Source: Brevibacillus reuszeri | GTDB taxonomy: Bacteria; Bacillota; Bacilli; Brevibacillales; Brevibacillaceae | Length of the DNA: 64,000 nucleotides | Direction: 5' to 3' | Assembly (NCBI RefSeq): GCF_001187725.1 | Contig: NZ_LGIQ01000011.1 | Span: forward strand, 310,001 to 374,000 | Part shown: positions 52,006 to 59,658 of the stretch, in pieces | Position numbering within the stretch: position 1 is the stretch's first letter | Layout of the letters: each line of letters begins with the position of its first letter | Position numbers and translations under genes: made by a program | The notes under the pieces: generated by a model | What the model was told of the DNA's origin: nothing | What the model saw: the letters and a program-made list of their open reading frames with translations, nothing else | Databases searched by the model: none

Positions 52006-52833
52006 TTACTTCAGTCCAGACGTTTTCGAGCCCTCTACAAAATACTTCTCCGCAAAAAGGAAGACGATCAAAATCGGAATCAAGCTGATCAGAGCCCCTG
52101 CCACTAAGAGCTGGTCATCCGTTTTGTACTGTCCGCGCAGGGACAAAATCCCGATTGGAAGGGTAAAATTTTCCTCTGAGATCAGGTAAATAACGGGGGC
52201 CAAAATTTCATTCCATTTTCCCATGAAGGTAAACACGGCCAGCGTCGCAAGAGAAGGCTTGCACATCGGCAAAAACACCTTCCAATAAATTTGCAGCGGA
52301 TTGCAGCCATCCAGCTTGGCCGCTTCCTCGTAATCCTTGGGGATACTCAAAAAAGCCTGCCTCATCAAGAAGATGGCAAACGGCTGGCCCAGCCACTCCA
52401 ATAGCCAGAGCGGCGCCAGTGAATCGAGCAGTCCCAGATTTTTGAAAATGATAAATTGCGGAATAATCGTCACAATTCCGGGGATCATCATCGTTCCCAG
52501 CACGATCATGAACAGCGTATCCCGAAAAGGAAACCGCAGACGCGCAAAGGCAAAGGCAATCATGGAGCTAGATAAAAGCGTTCCCACAACAGAGAGCACG
52601 GCGACAATCACGCTGTTCATCGTGTAGCTGTTGAAATTGGCCTGCTCCCACACTTGTGTGTAGTTGCTCCATTTCACTGGATCAGGCAGCCATTCCGGGG
52701 GAAACTGCATGTATTGCTTGTAGGTTTTCAGCGAGTTAAAGATCGTGGTCAAAAACGGGACAAACATGATCAACGAACTAATGATGACAAACAAATAACC
52801 TGCGATTTTACTCAGAGGAAAACGTCTTTGCAT
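52006..52833 (-). CDS. Sugar ABC permease, MalG/AraQ type
   Basis: A 275-residue membrane permease with six hydrophobic segments, the CUT1-family EAA loop YEEAAKLDGCNPLQIYWKVFLPMCKPSLATLAVF, and the C-terminal YFVEGSKTSGLK close to the usual FVxGLTAGAVKG end. Works with the MalF-type permease 33 bases upstream. The likely cargo is an amino sugar or muropeptide sugar given NagZ and RpiR in the operon. No MsmX-type ATPase gene is in the operon; a shared ATPase encoded elsewhere is typical for this family. Confidence 0.92.
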   Translation of the reverse strand: MQRRFPLSKIAGYLFVIISSLIMFVPFLTTIFNSLKTYKQYMQFPPEWLPDPVKWSNYTQVWEQANFNSYTMNSVIVAVLSVVGTLLSSSMIAFAFARLRFPFRDTLFMIVLGTMMIPGIVTIIPQFIIFKNLGLLDSLAPLWLLEWLGQPFAIFLMRQAFLSIPKDYEEAAKLDGCNPLQIYWKVFLPMCKPSLATLAVFTFMGKWNEILAPVIYLISEENFTLPIGILSLRGQYKTDDQLLVAGALISLIPILIVFLFAEKYFVEGSKTSGLK

Positions 52834-52866
52834 GGCTACCTCCTTTTCCTCTTCTCTCTATCAAAT

Positions 52867-53814
52867 TCAATCATAATGAACCCATTTCTTTTGCAGCTTG
52901 AATTGAATCAAGGTGATGGCAAGCAAAATCAGGAATAACACCCAAGCAATTGCTGAGGCATAGCCCATTTTGTAGAAGCTGAACCCTTGGCGGAACATCA
53001 GAAGCATGAGAACCAGACTGGCATTGTTTGTACCTCCCGTCGAGCCTGCTTCCGTAGAGCCACCTGTCATAACAAAGATTTGCTCAAAGTTTTGGAACGA
53101 GTAGATCGTATTTAAAATCACGACAAGAAATGTGGTTCCCGAAATCATTGGCACCGTTACCCGCCAAAATTTTTGCCAGGCGTTGGCGCCATCAATGGAT
53201 GCGGCTTCGTACAGCTCCGATGAAATCCCCTGCAAGCCTGCCAGAAATATAATCATCATATACCCGACACTCTTCCAGATTGCGACGACCACCAGAACGG
53301 GAATGACCCAGCCCTCGTCGATCAGCCAGCTTTGTGGAGCGATGCCAAACTTGGCCAAAACGGCATTGGCGAACCCGATTCGCTGATTAAAAATAGCGTC
53401 GGCCACATAAGCAATCACCGTCCAGGAGGAAATCACCGGCAAAAAATGGATCATCCTGAACAATTTCAGTCCTTTTAGTTTTTGATTCAGCGCTACCGCC
53501 AGAAGCAGCGCCAAAAAGGTTTTGGCCGGAACATACAACAGCGTAAAGTAAACGGTATTCCATAGAGCCCGATAAAATAGAGGGTCCTGGAACAGCTTTT
53601 CGTAGTTGTCCAGTCCGGTCCATTTTGGCGGATTTAAGATATCGTAGTCGGAAAAGCTGAAATAGAGTGACGCGAGGGAGGTTCCTACTACAAACACAAT
53701 AAAGTGAACAAGATAGGGAGAGACGAGGAGCAGTCCCCATCTCCCCTCGCCATTCAACCATTTTCGCTTCTTCGCTTTTGGCTGCGCCTGTTGCTGCTTC
53801 TCCAGCTCCAGCAT
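52867..53814 (-). CDS. Sugar ABC permease, MalF/UgpA type
   Basis: A 315-residue permease starting with a Lys/Gln-rich cytosolic tail, then six membrane helices and the EAA loop LYEAASIDGANAWQKFWRVTVPMISGTTFLVVI. GGSTEAGSTGGTNNASLVLMLLMFRQGFSF is typical of the MalF/UgpA periplasmic loop. Gap to the binding-protein gene is 34 bases. Partner of the MalG-type permease. Confidence 0.92.
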   Translation of the reverse strand: MLELEKQQQAQPKAKKRKWLNGEGRWGLLLVSPYLVHFIVFVVGTSLASLYFSFSDYDILNPPKWTGLDNYEKLFQDPLFYRALWNTVYFTLLYVPAKTFLALLLAVALNQKLKGLKLFRMIHFLPVISSWTVIAYVADAIFNQRIGFANAVLAKFGIAPQSWLIDEGWVIPVLVVVAIWKSVGYMMIIFLAGLQGISSELYEAASIDGANAWQKFWRVTVPMISGTTFLVVILNTIYSFQNFEQIFVMTGGSTEAGSTGGTNNASLVLMLLMFRQGFSFYKMGYASAIAWVLFLILLAITLIQFKLQKKWVHYD

Positions 53815-53848
53815 GGCCTATCACACATCCTCACTGGTGGATTCTTTC

Positions 53849-55177
53849 CTACTTTTTGAAGAAATCATCCAGAACTTTTTGAATCCCCTGATCTGTTTTC
53901 GAGATATATTCATCCACCCCGTATTTGTCCATGAACAAATCGGAGAGATTATCCGTAAATACCTTTACCCATTCGGCAAAGACGGCGTTGGTGTCGATTG
54001 TACCAGCAAACTCCAGGCTGTCGAGAAATACCTTTTTGTTCTCTGGCTTCGTGTTATTGGTCAGGAACTTGTCGGAGTTTGCTACCGATTTTTTCACTGG
54101 AATGGCTTCTCCTACCTGTGTCCACTCTACTTGCGCTTCATCGGAGGTCGTCCAGTACGTAATCCATTCCTGCGCTGCTTTCACCTTTTGCTCGTTTGCT
54201 TTTTTGTTGATCACCCAGGAGTTGGCAATCACCGGAGCGAAACGCTTTCCATCCGGTCCTTTTGGCAGCGGAGCAACATCGTAGTTCAGCTCGGCACCAT
54301 TCATCGCGGTTGTCGCTGCGTATATATCAATTTGCATGGCGGAGGCACCGCTCAGGAATACCTTGAAGTTGCTTTGGAATGCTTTTAAATCAGCTGGGTT
54401 GGGGAAAAGCCTCCGCTTCATACCATCTGCCATCCACTCGACCGCTTTTTTATTCTCGGGTGAGTTAATGATCGATTTGGTCATCGTAGGATCGAGCACA
54501 CCGCCACCATATGCTTTCAAAATGTTGAAGGCACCGCGGGAGCTACCGAAAAAGGTAAACCCAAACTGCTTCACCGAATTTTTATCAAAGGCAGGATCGT
54601 CAGCATTTTTCCCGTTTGCATCCAGTGTCAGCTTGGCTGCGGCAGCTTTCAGATCATCCCAGGTCCAGTCCGCTGTCGGATAGCTCACCCCTGCTTTGTC
54701 AAACAAATCCTTGTTGTAGAAAAGAGCCCCGACCTGAATGCCCTGCGGCACGCCCCAATATTTTCCGTCCGCGTCCTTATTGAATTCCAGGCCGTTTACC
54801 TCATCCTTGTTGACTTCTTTCGTCACATAATCGGTAATGTCGCGAATCGCTCCCCGTTGGGCAAACCCGAATACTTTGGTTCCATCGCTCTGCCAGATGT
54901 CAGGCGCAGTACCTGCTGCAATTTGTGTGGTCAGCTTTTGATAAAAGTCCTCGTACGGAGCCGTTTCTGTTTTGATCTTGATATTCGGATGTGACGTTTG
55001 GAATTTCGCGATAATTTCCTCCATCTTTTTCTTCGTAGGTGGATCGGAGCTATAGCCGAGAAACAGCTCTACTTGACCACCCTCTGTTGTCGATGGCTGG
55101 CTGCTACAGCCTGTAAATAGGACGGCCGTTAGTAAGCCGAGAATACCGATCGTTGACAATAACCCTCTCTTTTTCAT
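53849..55177 (-). CDS. Sugar ABC lipoprotein binding protein (family 1)
   Basis: A 442-residue extracellular lipoprotein; signal peptide ends VLFTGC (Cys24). The mature protein has LGYSSDPPTKKKMEEIIAKFQTSHPNIKIK and FYQKLTTQIAAGTAPDIWQSDG, the family 1 (MalE/UgpB-like) pattern. ATG at 55177 follows GGGAGGTT; the long frame above it (to 55312) would start far upstream, overlap the RpiR gene and lacks similarity. Delivers a sugar, probably a wall-derived amino sugar, to the downstream permeases. Confidence 0.92.
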   Translation of the reverse strand: MKKRGLLSTIGILGLLTAVLFTGCSSQPSTTEGGQVELFLGYSSDPPTKKKMEEIIAKFQTSHPNIKIKTETAPYEDFYQKLTTQIAAGTAPDIWQSDGTKVFGFAQRGAIRDITDYVTKEVNKDEVNGLEFNKDADGKYWGVPQGIQVGALFYNKDLFDKAGVSYPTADWTWDDLKAAAAKLTLDANGKNADDPAFDKNSVKQFGFTFFGSSRGAFNILKAYGGGVLDPTMTKSIINSPENKKAVEWMADGMKRRLFPNPADLKAFQSNFKVFLSGASAMQIDIYAATTAMNGAELNYDVAPLPKGPDGKRFAPVIANSWVINKKANEQKVKAAQEWITYWTTSDEAQVEWTQVGEAIPVKKSVANSDKFLTNNTKPENKKVFLDSLEFAGTIDTNAVFAEWVKVFTDNLSDLFMDKYGVDEYISKTDQGIQKVLDDFFKK

Positions 55178-55214
55178 GGAAAACCTCCCTCTGGTAAAAG
55201 GATTTATCCGTTGC

Positions 55215-56063
55215 CTATTTGTACTGCTCACGGACTGCTCTGCGTGTCTCACGCAAGTAAACAGAAGAGATATCATAATTTCTGGCGGCGACACCACGAA
55301 ATAAAATATCAATCACATTGAGCTGCGCGATTCGAGAGGAAGTGGCGGCACTCCGCTCTCCTGCCTCTGTCGTAAACGTGGTTAAGTGAATATCAACAAC
55401 CTCAGCCAATGAATTATGACCGTATTTGGTAATCCCTATCGTGGTCGCTCCCGATTTGCGTGCTTGCTTCATCGTCGTGATGATTTGCGAGGTTTCACCC
55501 GAATTGGAAATGCCGACTGCTGCATCCCCTGCTGCAAGTGTGACCGCAGAGGTAAGCTGCAAGTGCGAATCCGAGTGCGCCGTGCACATTTTATTGATCC
55601 GCAAAAATTTATGATGGGCGTCCTGTGCCACTAGCTGCGAAGCGCCTACCCCGAAAAAATCGATTCGATTCGCTTGATGCAATGCCTCAATCGCCTTCTC
55701 CACTGTATCCGGCTCAAGAATTTTGATCGTTTCACGCAAAGAATGAATGTTGTTATACGAAACAGACTCAATCAATGTGGGAATATCCGCGTCCGGACGA
55801 ATTTCTTTGAATTCATCTTGTTCGGTCGTGGACTGAATATCGCCGGCAATCCGCATTTTCAGCTCTTGGATACCCTCTACACCGATTCGTTTGCACAGAC
55901 GGATGATGGCAGCTTGACTAGACTCGCTTCTTTCCGCCAGCTCTTTTATGGAAAGACGAATGACCTCCTCCGGTTTGGCCAGAATGTAGCGTGCCGCATT
56001 TTGCTCTGACGGTTTGATTAAGTGCATCGATTCACGGATACGCAGCAAACCGCCATTTAACAC
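55215..56063 (-). CDS. RpiR/MurR-family transcription regulator
   Basis: A 282-residue regulator with an N-terminal RpiR helix-turn-helix (about 1-78, LSIKELAERSESSQAAIIRLCKRIGVEGIQELK) and a C-terminal SIS sugar-phosphate domain (about 110-265, FFGVGASQLVAQDAHHKF and GISNSGETSQIITTMKQARKSG). GTG at 56063 follows AAAGGGGGG. First gene of the amino-sugar operon and its likely repressor, by analogy to MurR, which responds to MurNAc-6-phosphate. The two GAAAT-N3-ATTTC-like sites upstream are its probable operators. Confidence 0.9.
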   Translation of the reverse strand: MLNGGLLRIRESMHLIKPSEQNAARYILAKPEEVIRLSIKELAERSESSQAAIIRLCKRIGVEGIQELKMRIAGDIQSTTEQDEFKEIRPDADIPTLIESVSYNNIHSLRETIKILEPDTVEKAIEALHQANRIDFFGVGASQLVAQDAHHKFLRINKMCTAHSDSHLQLTSAVTLAAGDAAVGISNSGETSQIITTMKQARKSGATTIGITKYGHNSLAEVVDIHLTTFTTEAGERSAATSSRIAQLNVIDILFRGVAARNYDISSVYLRETRRAVREQYK

Positions 56064-56088
56064 CTCATTCCCCCCTTTACATCCGTGA

Positions 56089-56103
56089 TTAAAGCGTTTT
56101 CAA
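56089..56103 (-). promoter_or_regulatory. Candidate CcpA (cre) site before the amino-sugar operon
   Basis: Minus-strand TTGAAAACGCTTTAA matches the degenerate cre consensus WTGNAANCGNWNNCW at all but one position and lies about 26 bases before the rpiR start codon, downstream of the likely promoter. This would allow catabolite repression of the operon. Confidence 0.55.
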
Positions 56104-56137
56104 CAAGTGTTAATTTATTACATGTCTATGTCGGTTT

Positions 56138-56182
56138 GAAATAAAATATCAATAACAAAAAACGGGATTAAAATAAAATTTC
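56138..56182. promoter_or_regulatory. Two RpiR-type operator copies
   Basis: GAAATAAAATATC (56138-56150) and AAAATAAAATTTC (56170-56182) are near-copies of one dyad, GAAAT-AAA-ATTTC, each with one mismatch in opposite arms. Their centres are 32 bases (about three helical turns) apart, so two dimers would sit on the same face. They lie 75 to 120 bases before rpiR. Confidence 0.55.
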
Positions 56183-56276
56183 AAACGCGAAAGCTGTAGG
56201 AAAAAGGAAAATGGCTATTCCTTGTTGGGTCAAAAAGAGACGTGACAAAGACAGCCATTTGTTTATTTTGTATGAT

Positions 56277-57149
56277 TCAGGCAAGTACTTTCCGAAATGA
56301 AAACAGCGATTTTCGGCGGATGATATAAGGAGCAAAATGTCGGTTCGTAAACTGGAGCATGTCATTATTCTCTTTTTCTACAACAAACATGCCGTATTCC
56401 ATACCTTCTACTCGGATTGTTTTTCTTATGCCTTCTGCAATAAGCAAAACTCCTCTGCCCAGACTCCTGTATTCATCGCGAATAAACTGTGTTTTGAACA
56501 GAACCATATTTCTCGCTGTTCTTTGCACAATCTTCCATCCAACTATACTTCCCTGATAACGAAGCCCCACACTTAACTGAGCGTTCATCAAATGCGCTTC
56601 TTGCAGTGGCGATAGTTTGGAAGGATACCATTGATCGCCGCCCGTTGCGATGTATTCCCTTTCGCCTGTCGTCAATTCATCCCAGCTAAAAAATTCAAAG
56701 CCTTTTGGTAATCGCTGTTTGGTAACCCATGGCGCACGACTTATTCCTTGAAGATTGCCAGTATAAATATGGGAAAGTAATTCCCCCTTTCCCCATCCTT
56801 CCTGTGGGCTAAGGAACGCTTTACTCACAGGCTCATTTTCCTGAAAGATACAATCGAAGGTAAGCGTGTGATAGTTCTTTTCACGCAACTTTTTCTCTAC
56901 GGCATCTAGCAGAACTTCCTCAAGCCCTATTCCGGCAAGCTTCTGGTCAATTTCCAGTGCAATCACATTTGACATCGATTCTTTGGGTATCGTTCTCACC
57001 AATATATAGCCTACGGCAGTCGCATTAGTACCGGCTCCAAAAGCGAAGTAGTCGCTATTCTCTTGTGTAATCAGATGGACATGATTCGGTGACATCATTG
57101 CTCTATATTTATCGAGCGAACGTGCTGCGTTTTCCAAATTGATATTCAT
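56277..57149 (-). CDS. GNAT-family protein, probably two-domain
   Basis: A 290-residue protein with a partial N-terminal GNAT-like fold (GYILVRTIPKESMSNVIALEID...GIGLEEVLLDAVEKKLREK) and a second C-terminal one (FKTQFIRDEYRSLGRGVLLIAEGIRKTI, acetyl-CoA loop RSLGRG). ATG at 57149 (MNINLENAARS) is preceded by AGGAGGAAGG; the frame above (to 57215) lacks a site. Substrate unknown. It is not linked to its neighbours by an operon: an intrinsic terminator precedes it. Confidence 0.75.
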   Translation of the reverse strand: MNINLENAARSLDKYRAMMSPNHVHLITQENSDYFAFGAGTNATAVGYILVRTIPKESMSNVIALEIDQKLAGIGLEEVLLDAVEKKLREKNYHTLTFDCIFQENEPVSKAFLSPQEGWGKGELLSHIYTGNLQGISRAPWVTKQRLPKGFEFFSWDELTTGEREYIATGGDQWYPSKLSPLQEAHLMNAQLSVGLRYQGSIVGWKIVQRTARNMVLFKTQFIRDEYRSLGRGVLLIAEGIRKTIRVEGMEYGMFVVEKENNDMLQFTNRHFAPYIIRRKSLFSFRKVLA

Positions 57150-57186
57150 AGCCTTCCTCCATCCTGTGTCATCTCTCCATAGTAAA

Positions 57187-57224
57187 GGAAAAAAAGAATA
57201 CCAGACACGAAGCATGTCTGGTAT
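57187..57224 (-). terminator. Terminator of the truncated surface-protein frame
   Basis: ATACCAGACA / TGTCTGGTAT is a perfect 10-bp stem (57198-57207 with 57215-57224), followed on the minus strand by TCTTTTTTTCC. It ends the reading frame at 57252 and shows that the frame is the true 3' end of a transcribed gene. Confidence 0.88.
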
Positions 57225-57251
57225 GAAATAAAACCTTGACGTTTGACGTGT

Positions 57252-57660
57252 TTAATTACGCTTCACGTCAATTAGAACGGAGTCTACTACTTGTCCATTT
57301 AGATTCGTTAGTTTTGCCTTGATGCTGCCTGTTGATCCCGATGTGAAGTTTGCATTCGGGTTAATAATAGCTCCATCGATAAGATCGAATTCCCCTGCAT
57401 TCCTCGATAGTGTCACATGTCCGACGGTATCAGCATGATTGTCAACAACATCATAGCGATCCTCATTTTCATCGTATTCAAATGTGGCTGCCTGTGCATC
57501 GCTAGTAACAGTGATTAATCCGGAGAGATCTTTTGCGCCAGCATTGCTGCCACTTGGTTTGCCAATCGAATCCTTAATAAAATAATGGTCCGAATCATCG
57601 TCTGTTGCGTTATTAATTGTGATAAAACCATATGGTGGGTTCTGAAGAGCAATAGTTAAA
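57252..57660 (-). pseudogene. 3' remnant of an exported/surface-type protein gene
   Basis: The frame encodes about 135 residues rich in Asn, Asp, Gly and Ser (for example GFITINNATDDDSDHYFIKDS and LIDGAIINPNANFTSGSTGSIKAKL). They look like the last beta-rich domain of a surface or S-layer-type protein. I recognise no family. There is no start codon with a ribosome binding site: the open frame continues upstream only into an intron-like hairpin, where a GTG gives a spurious start. A strong terminator follows. The gene has most likely lost its 5' part. Confidence 0.55.
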
Positions 57661-57665
57661 ACTGA

Positions 57666-57745
57666 GCTATTCCTGACTATCCTTCTCCCAAAGGATTTCG
57701 TCAAGCCTACACCGTGCGGGCGACTTTCATCGCACACGGCGTTCT
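57666..57745 (-). mobile_element. Group II intron-like 3' fragment
   Basis: The minus strand reads GAACGCCGTGTGCGATGAAAGTC, then GCCCGCACGGTGT. This closely matches the sequence that follows the reverse-transcriptase stop codon in bacterial group II introns (GAACGCCGTGTGnGATGAAAGTCnCACGCACGGTGTG). It folds as a stem of CCGTGtGCGA with TCGCccGCACGG around TGAAAG. No reverse-transcriptase frame is nearby, and I could not identify a proper domain V, so this is a degenerate remnant. Confidence 0.5.
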
Positions 57746-57883
57746 ATCAACGGAAAAGACTGTTTTTACAATGGGCTTCCTAAGTATAAAGTACTATTTC
57801 TCCACGCGAAATAGTTTTGAGCAACATTGAGACAAACTTGAGACTGTGAGGCTTTCATCGTTACATATAAGCACTCGCTAACC

Positions 57884-57936
57884 TTACAAAATTGTAATCT
57901 GGTGTAAGATAAATCCCTTTTAAATTTACGCCAGAT
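57884..57936. repeat. Palindrome joined to an inverted repeat upstream of bcrC
   Basis: TTACAAAATTGTAA (14-bp perfect palindrome, 57884-57897) abuts ATCTGGTGTAA (57897-57907), which is inverted at 57926-57936 (TTACGCCAGAT, 10 of 11). TTAC/GTAA half-sites therefore occur four times in 53 bases. This may be an operator array or a folded RNA. Confidence 0.5.
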
Positions 57937-57958
57937 CGACTAAGATACACTTTATATA

Positions 57959-57999
57959 TAAAAAACGACCGTGGTCTGCTCACTGACAGACCTCGTTTT
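57959..57999. terminator. Terminator-like hairpin upstream of bcrC
   Basis: AAAACGA..GGTCTG (about 57959-57977) faces CAGACC.CGTTTT (about 57986-57998). On the minus strand the stem ends in TCGTTTTTTAT, a good terminator, although no minus-strand gene now lies upstream. On the plus strand it lies in the bcrC leader. Confidence 0.5.
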
Positions 58000-58044
58000 C
58001 GTGTTATTGTGCCATAGCTACATATAAAAAGGGGCTGACAAATT

Positions 58045-58644
58045 ATGAACGGAATGGAGATGAACATTCATTATTTCCGTATGATTAATGACCTGGGTAA
58101 ACAATATCCAGCGCTTAATCCTGTGTTTTTCTTCATCGCGGAATACACCGTGTACCTTTTGGCTTTGATTGCTTTGCTGTATTGGTTTACCAGAAAGCAT
58201 GAAAACCGGATCATGGTGATATGCGCGACAATCACGTTTGTTCTTGCTGAAATCCTGGGGAAAATTGCGGGTACCTTTCACTACAATGCTCAGCCATTTG
58301 CAGAGCTGGCGGATGTAAATCAATTGGTATTCAAAGCAGTAGACAATTCATTTCCCAGCGATCATACCATCCTGTTCTTTTCTTTTTGCATCTCGTTCCT
58401 GCTATTTCAGAAGAAAAAAGGAATCTTGTGGTTACTGTTGGCCATTTTTGTAGGCATTTCTCGTATCTGGGTAGGGGTCCATTATCCGGCAGATGTCCTG
58501 GTGGGAGCCCTCATTAGTATCGGTTCTGCCTTGGCTGTCTATATGCTCGTTCCAAATCTACGCATTGTCCAAGTATGCTTGGAGCTGTATGAAAAAGCAG
58601 AGCGTGCCGTTTTACCAGCAAAAACAAAAACAAAGGGATATTAA
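58045..58644 (+). CDS. bcrC: Undecaprenyl pyrophosphate phosphatase, PAP2/BcrC type
   Basis: A 199-residue membrane phosphatase that recycles undecaprenyl pyrophosphate to the monophosphate lipid carrier and contributes to bacitracin resistance. It has about five membrane helices. PAP2 motif 2 is FPSDHT (Ser105, His107) and motif 3 is SRIWVGVHYPADV (Arg140, His146, Asp150), both intact. In motif 1 the usual Arg-Pro reads Gln83-Pro84 (HYNAQPF). Overall pattern and the C-terminal VLEYE-like amphipathic tail resemble BcrC of Bacillus. ATG at 58045 follows AAGGGGCTGA. Confidence 0.85.
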   Translation: MNGMEMNIHYFRMINDLGKQYPALNPVFFFIAEYTVYLLALIALLYWFTRKHENRIMVICATITFVLAEILGKIAGTFHYNAQPFAELADVNQLVFKAVDNSFPSDHTILFFSFCISFLLFQKKKGILWLLLAIFVGISRIWVGVHYPADVLVGALISIGSALAVYMLVPNLRIVQVCLELYEKAERAVLPAKTKTKGY

Positions 58645-58652
58645 GAAAGTCC

Positions 58653-58697
58653 GCCTCCATCGAAGCCGCTGTGCTTTTTACGATGGGGGCTTTTTTG
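58653..58697 (+). terminator. Terminator of bcrC
   Basis: GCCTCCATCG (58653-58662) pairs with CGATGGGGGC (58681-58690), one G-T pair, large loop, followed by TTTTTT. It begins eight bases after the bcrC stop codon. Confidence 0.82.
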
Positions 58698-58772
58698 TTA
58701 CCTTTTCCCCCTGCTTTACGTATTAGCCAATATATACATTCCTATAAAAATAACGGTAATGAGGTGCTGGCG

Positions 58773-59009
58773 ATGAACGCAAAGAGCTTTGTCGTAACCT
58801 TTTTCTCACTGGTAGCTACCACAGGAGTGCTTTACTTCATTGGACATTGGTTCACGATCCCGTCGCTCATGTTTCACCACGAATTCACTACCAGCCAAAA
58901 TGGCTTCATGATGACAACTGGTTCACTTCTCCCGTTGATTGTCGGATTAGTTGTCAGCTTTTTTGCAGAAAAACTGTATGTTCGTCGGACCCGTCAAAAA
59001 CTTGGTTGA
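58773..59009 (+). CDS. Small two-helix membrane protein
   Basis: A 78-residue protein, MNAKSFVVTFFSLVATTGVLY..., with two hydrophobic helices (about 5-25 and 48-66) and a basic tail KLYVRRTRQKLG. The ATG at 58773 has GAGGTG upstream; the frame opens at 58671, but that part lies in the bcrC terminator. I do not recognise a family. A weak A/T-rich hairpin follows the stop codon. Confidence 0.65.
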   Translation: MNAKSFVVTFFSLVATTGVLYFIGHWFTIPSLMFHHEFTTSQNGFMMTTGSLLPLIVGLVVSFFAEKLYVRRTRQKLG

Positions 59010-59097
59010 AAAACCAGGTTTTCTTTTTATCGGGCTGTGCTCGTGAGTATAGTTGGTGTATCATCATTTTCATCGAAATGGATGAAAGAACTGGGGT

Positions 59098-59592
59098 GTG
59101 AAACGTTTGGCAGATTGGATTTCATTACAGGTCAGGGCATATGCAGAAGAGGATTATGCACAAATTCTCAGCTACCAATTACCAGAAGAACAAGCGATTT
59201 ATACGTCTATGCCACAAATTATTATCGAGACATTTTCACGGGATGAAAATAATCTACCTTTTGTTGTTTATGCCAGGGACAATCTGGTGGGATGCTTTGC
59301 CCTCCATACTCGTCAGGCACACATGTATGGCATCGAAAATCCGCATGCTCTTCTACTAAAATCATTCTCGATTGACGCTCGTTATCAAAAAAGAGGACAC
59401 GCCCTCGAAACCTTACGAGCATTGCCTGACCTGACAAAACAGTATTTTCCCGATAAAAACGAGATTGTGTTAACCGTGCATCACACCAATGCTCCCGCAA
59501 GGCACTTGTATCTGAAGGCTGGCTTTCTGGATAAAGGACTGAGATATGAAGGAGAGTATGGCGAGGAATTGATCTTTCATTATGCCTTATGA
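59098..59592 (+). CDS. GNAT-family N-acetyltransferase
   Basis: A 164-residue single-domain acetyltransferase. LLLKSFSIDARYQKRGHALETLRALPDL carries the acetyl-CoA loop (Q-K-R-G-H-A) and HHTNAPARHLYLKAGF is the usual beta5/alpha4 segment. The GTG at 59098 has only a weak site (CTGGGG), so the start is uncertain. Substrate unknown. Monocistronic, ending at the terminator at 59621-59647. Confidence 0.82.
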   Translation: MKRLADWISLQVRAYAEEDYAQILSYQLPEEQAIYTSMPQIIIETFSRDENNLPFVVYARDNLVGCFALHTRQAHMYGIENPHALLLKSFSIDARYQKRGHALETLRALPDLTKQYFPDKNEIVLTVHHTNAPARHLYLKAGFLDKGLRYEGEYGEELIFHYAL

Positions 59593-59620
59593 GATCGGCA
59601 CGCAATCATTTTTAATGGGT

Positions 59621-59647
59621 AAGGGCAACGCATTCGTTGCCCTTTTT
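59621..59647. terminator. Bidirectional terminator between GNAT and msrA genes
   Basis: AAGGGCAACG (59621-59630) and CGTTGCCCTT (59635-59644) form a perfect 10-bp stem with a four-base loop and T-run on the plus side. Convergent genes lie on either side. Confidence 0.9.
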
Positions 59648-59658
59648 CTATGACCGTG

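Larger units (their letters stand above)
57746..58044. other. Gene-free stretch between the intron relic and bcrC
   Basis: About 300 bases without a supported gene. It holds a perfect palindrome TTACAAAATTGTAA (57884-57897), an inverted repeat ATCTGGTGTAA...TTACGCCAGAT (57897-57907 with 57926-57936), and a terminator-like hairpin with GGTCTG/CAGACC arms (about 57960-57999). The control region of bcrC must lie here. No ECF-type promoter stood out to me. Confidence 0.6.

Noticed and set aside
55178..55312. Longer start for the sugar-binding lipoprotein
   Set aside because: It would overlap the rpiR gene and place 45 hydrophilic residues ahead of the signal peptide.
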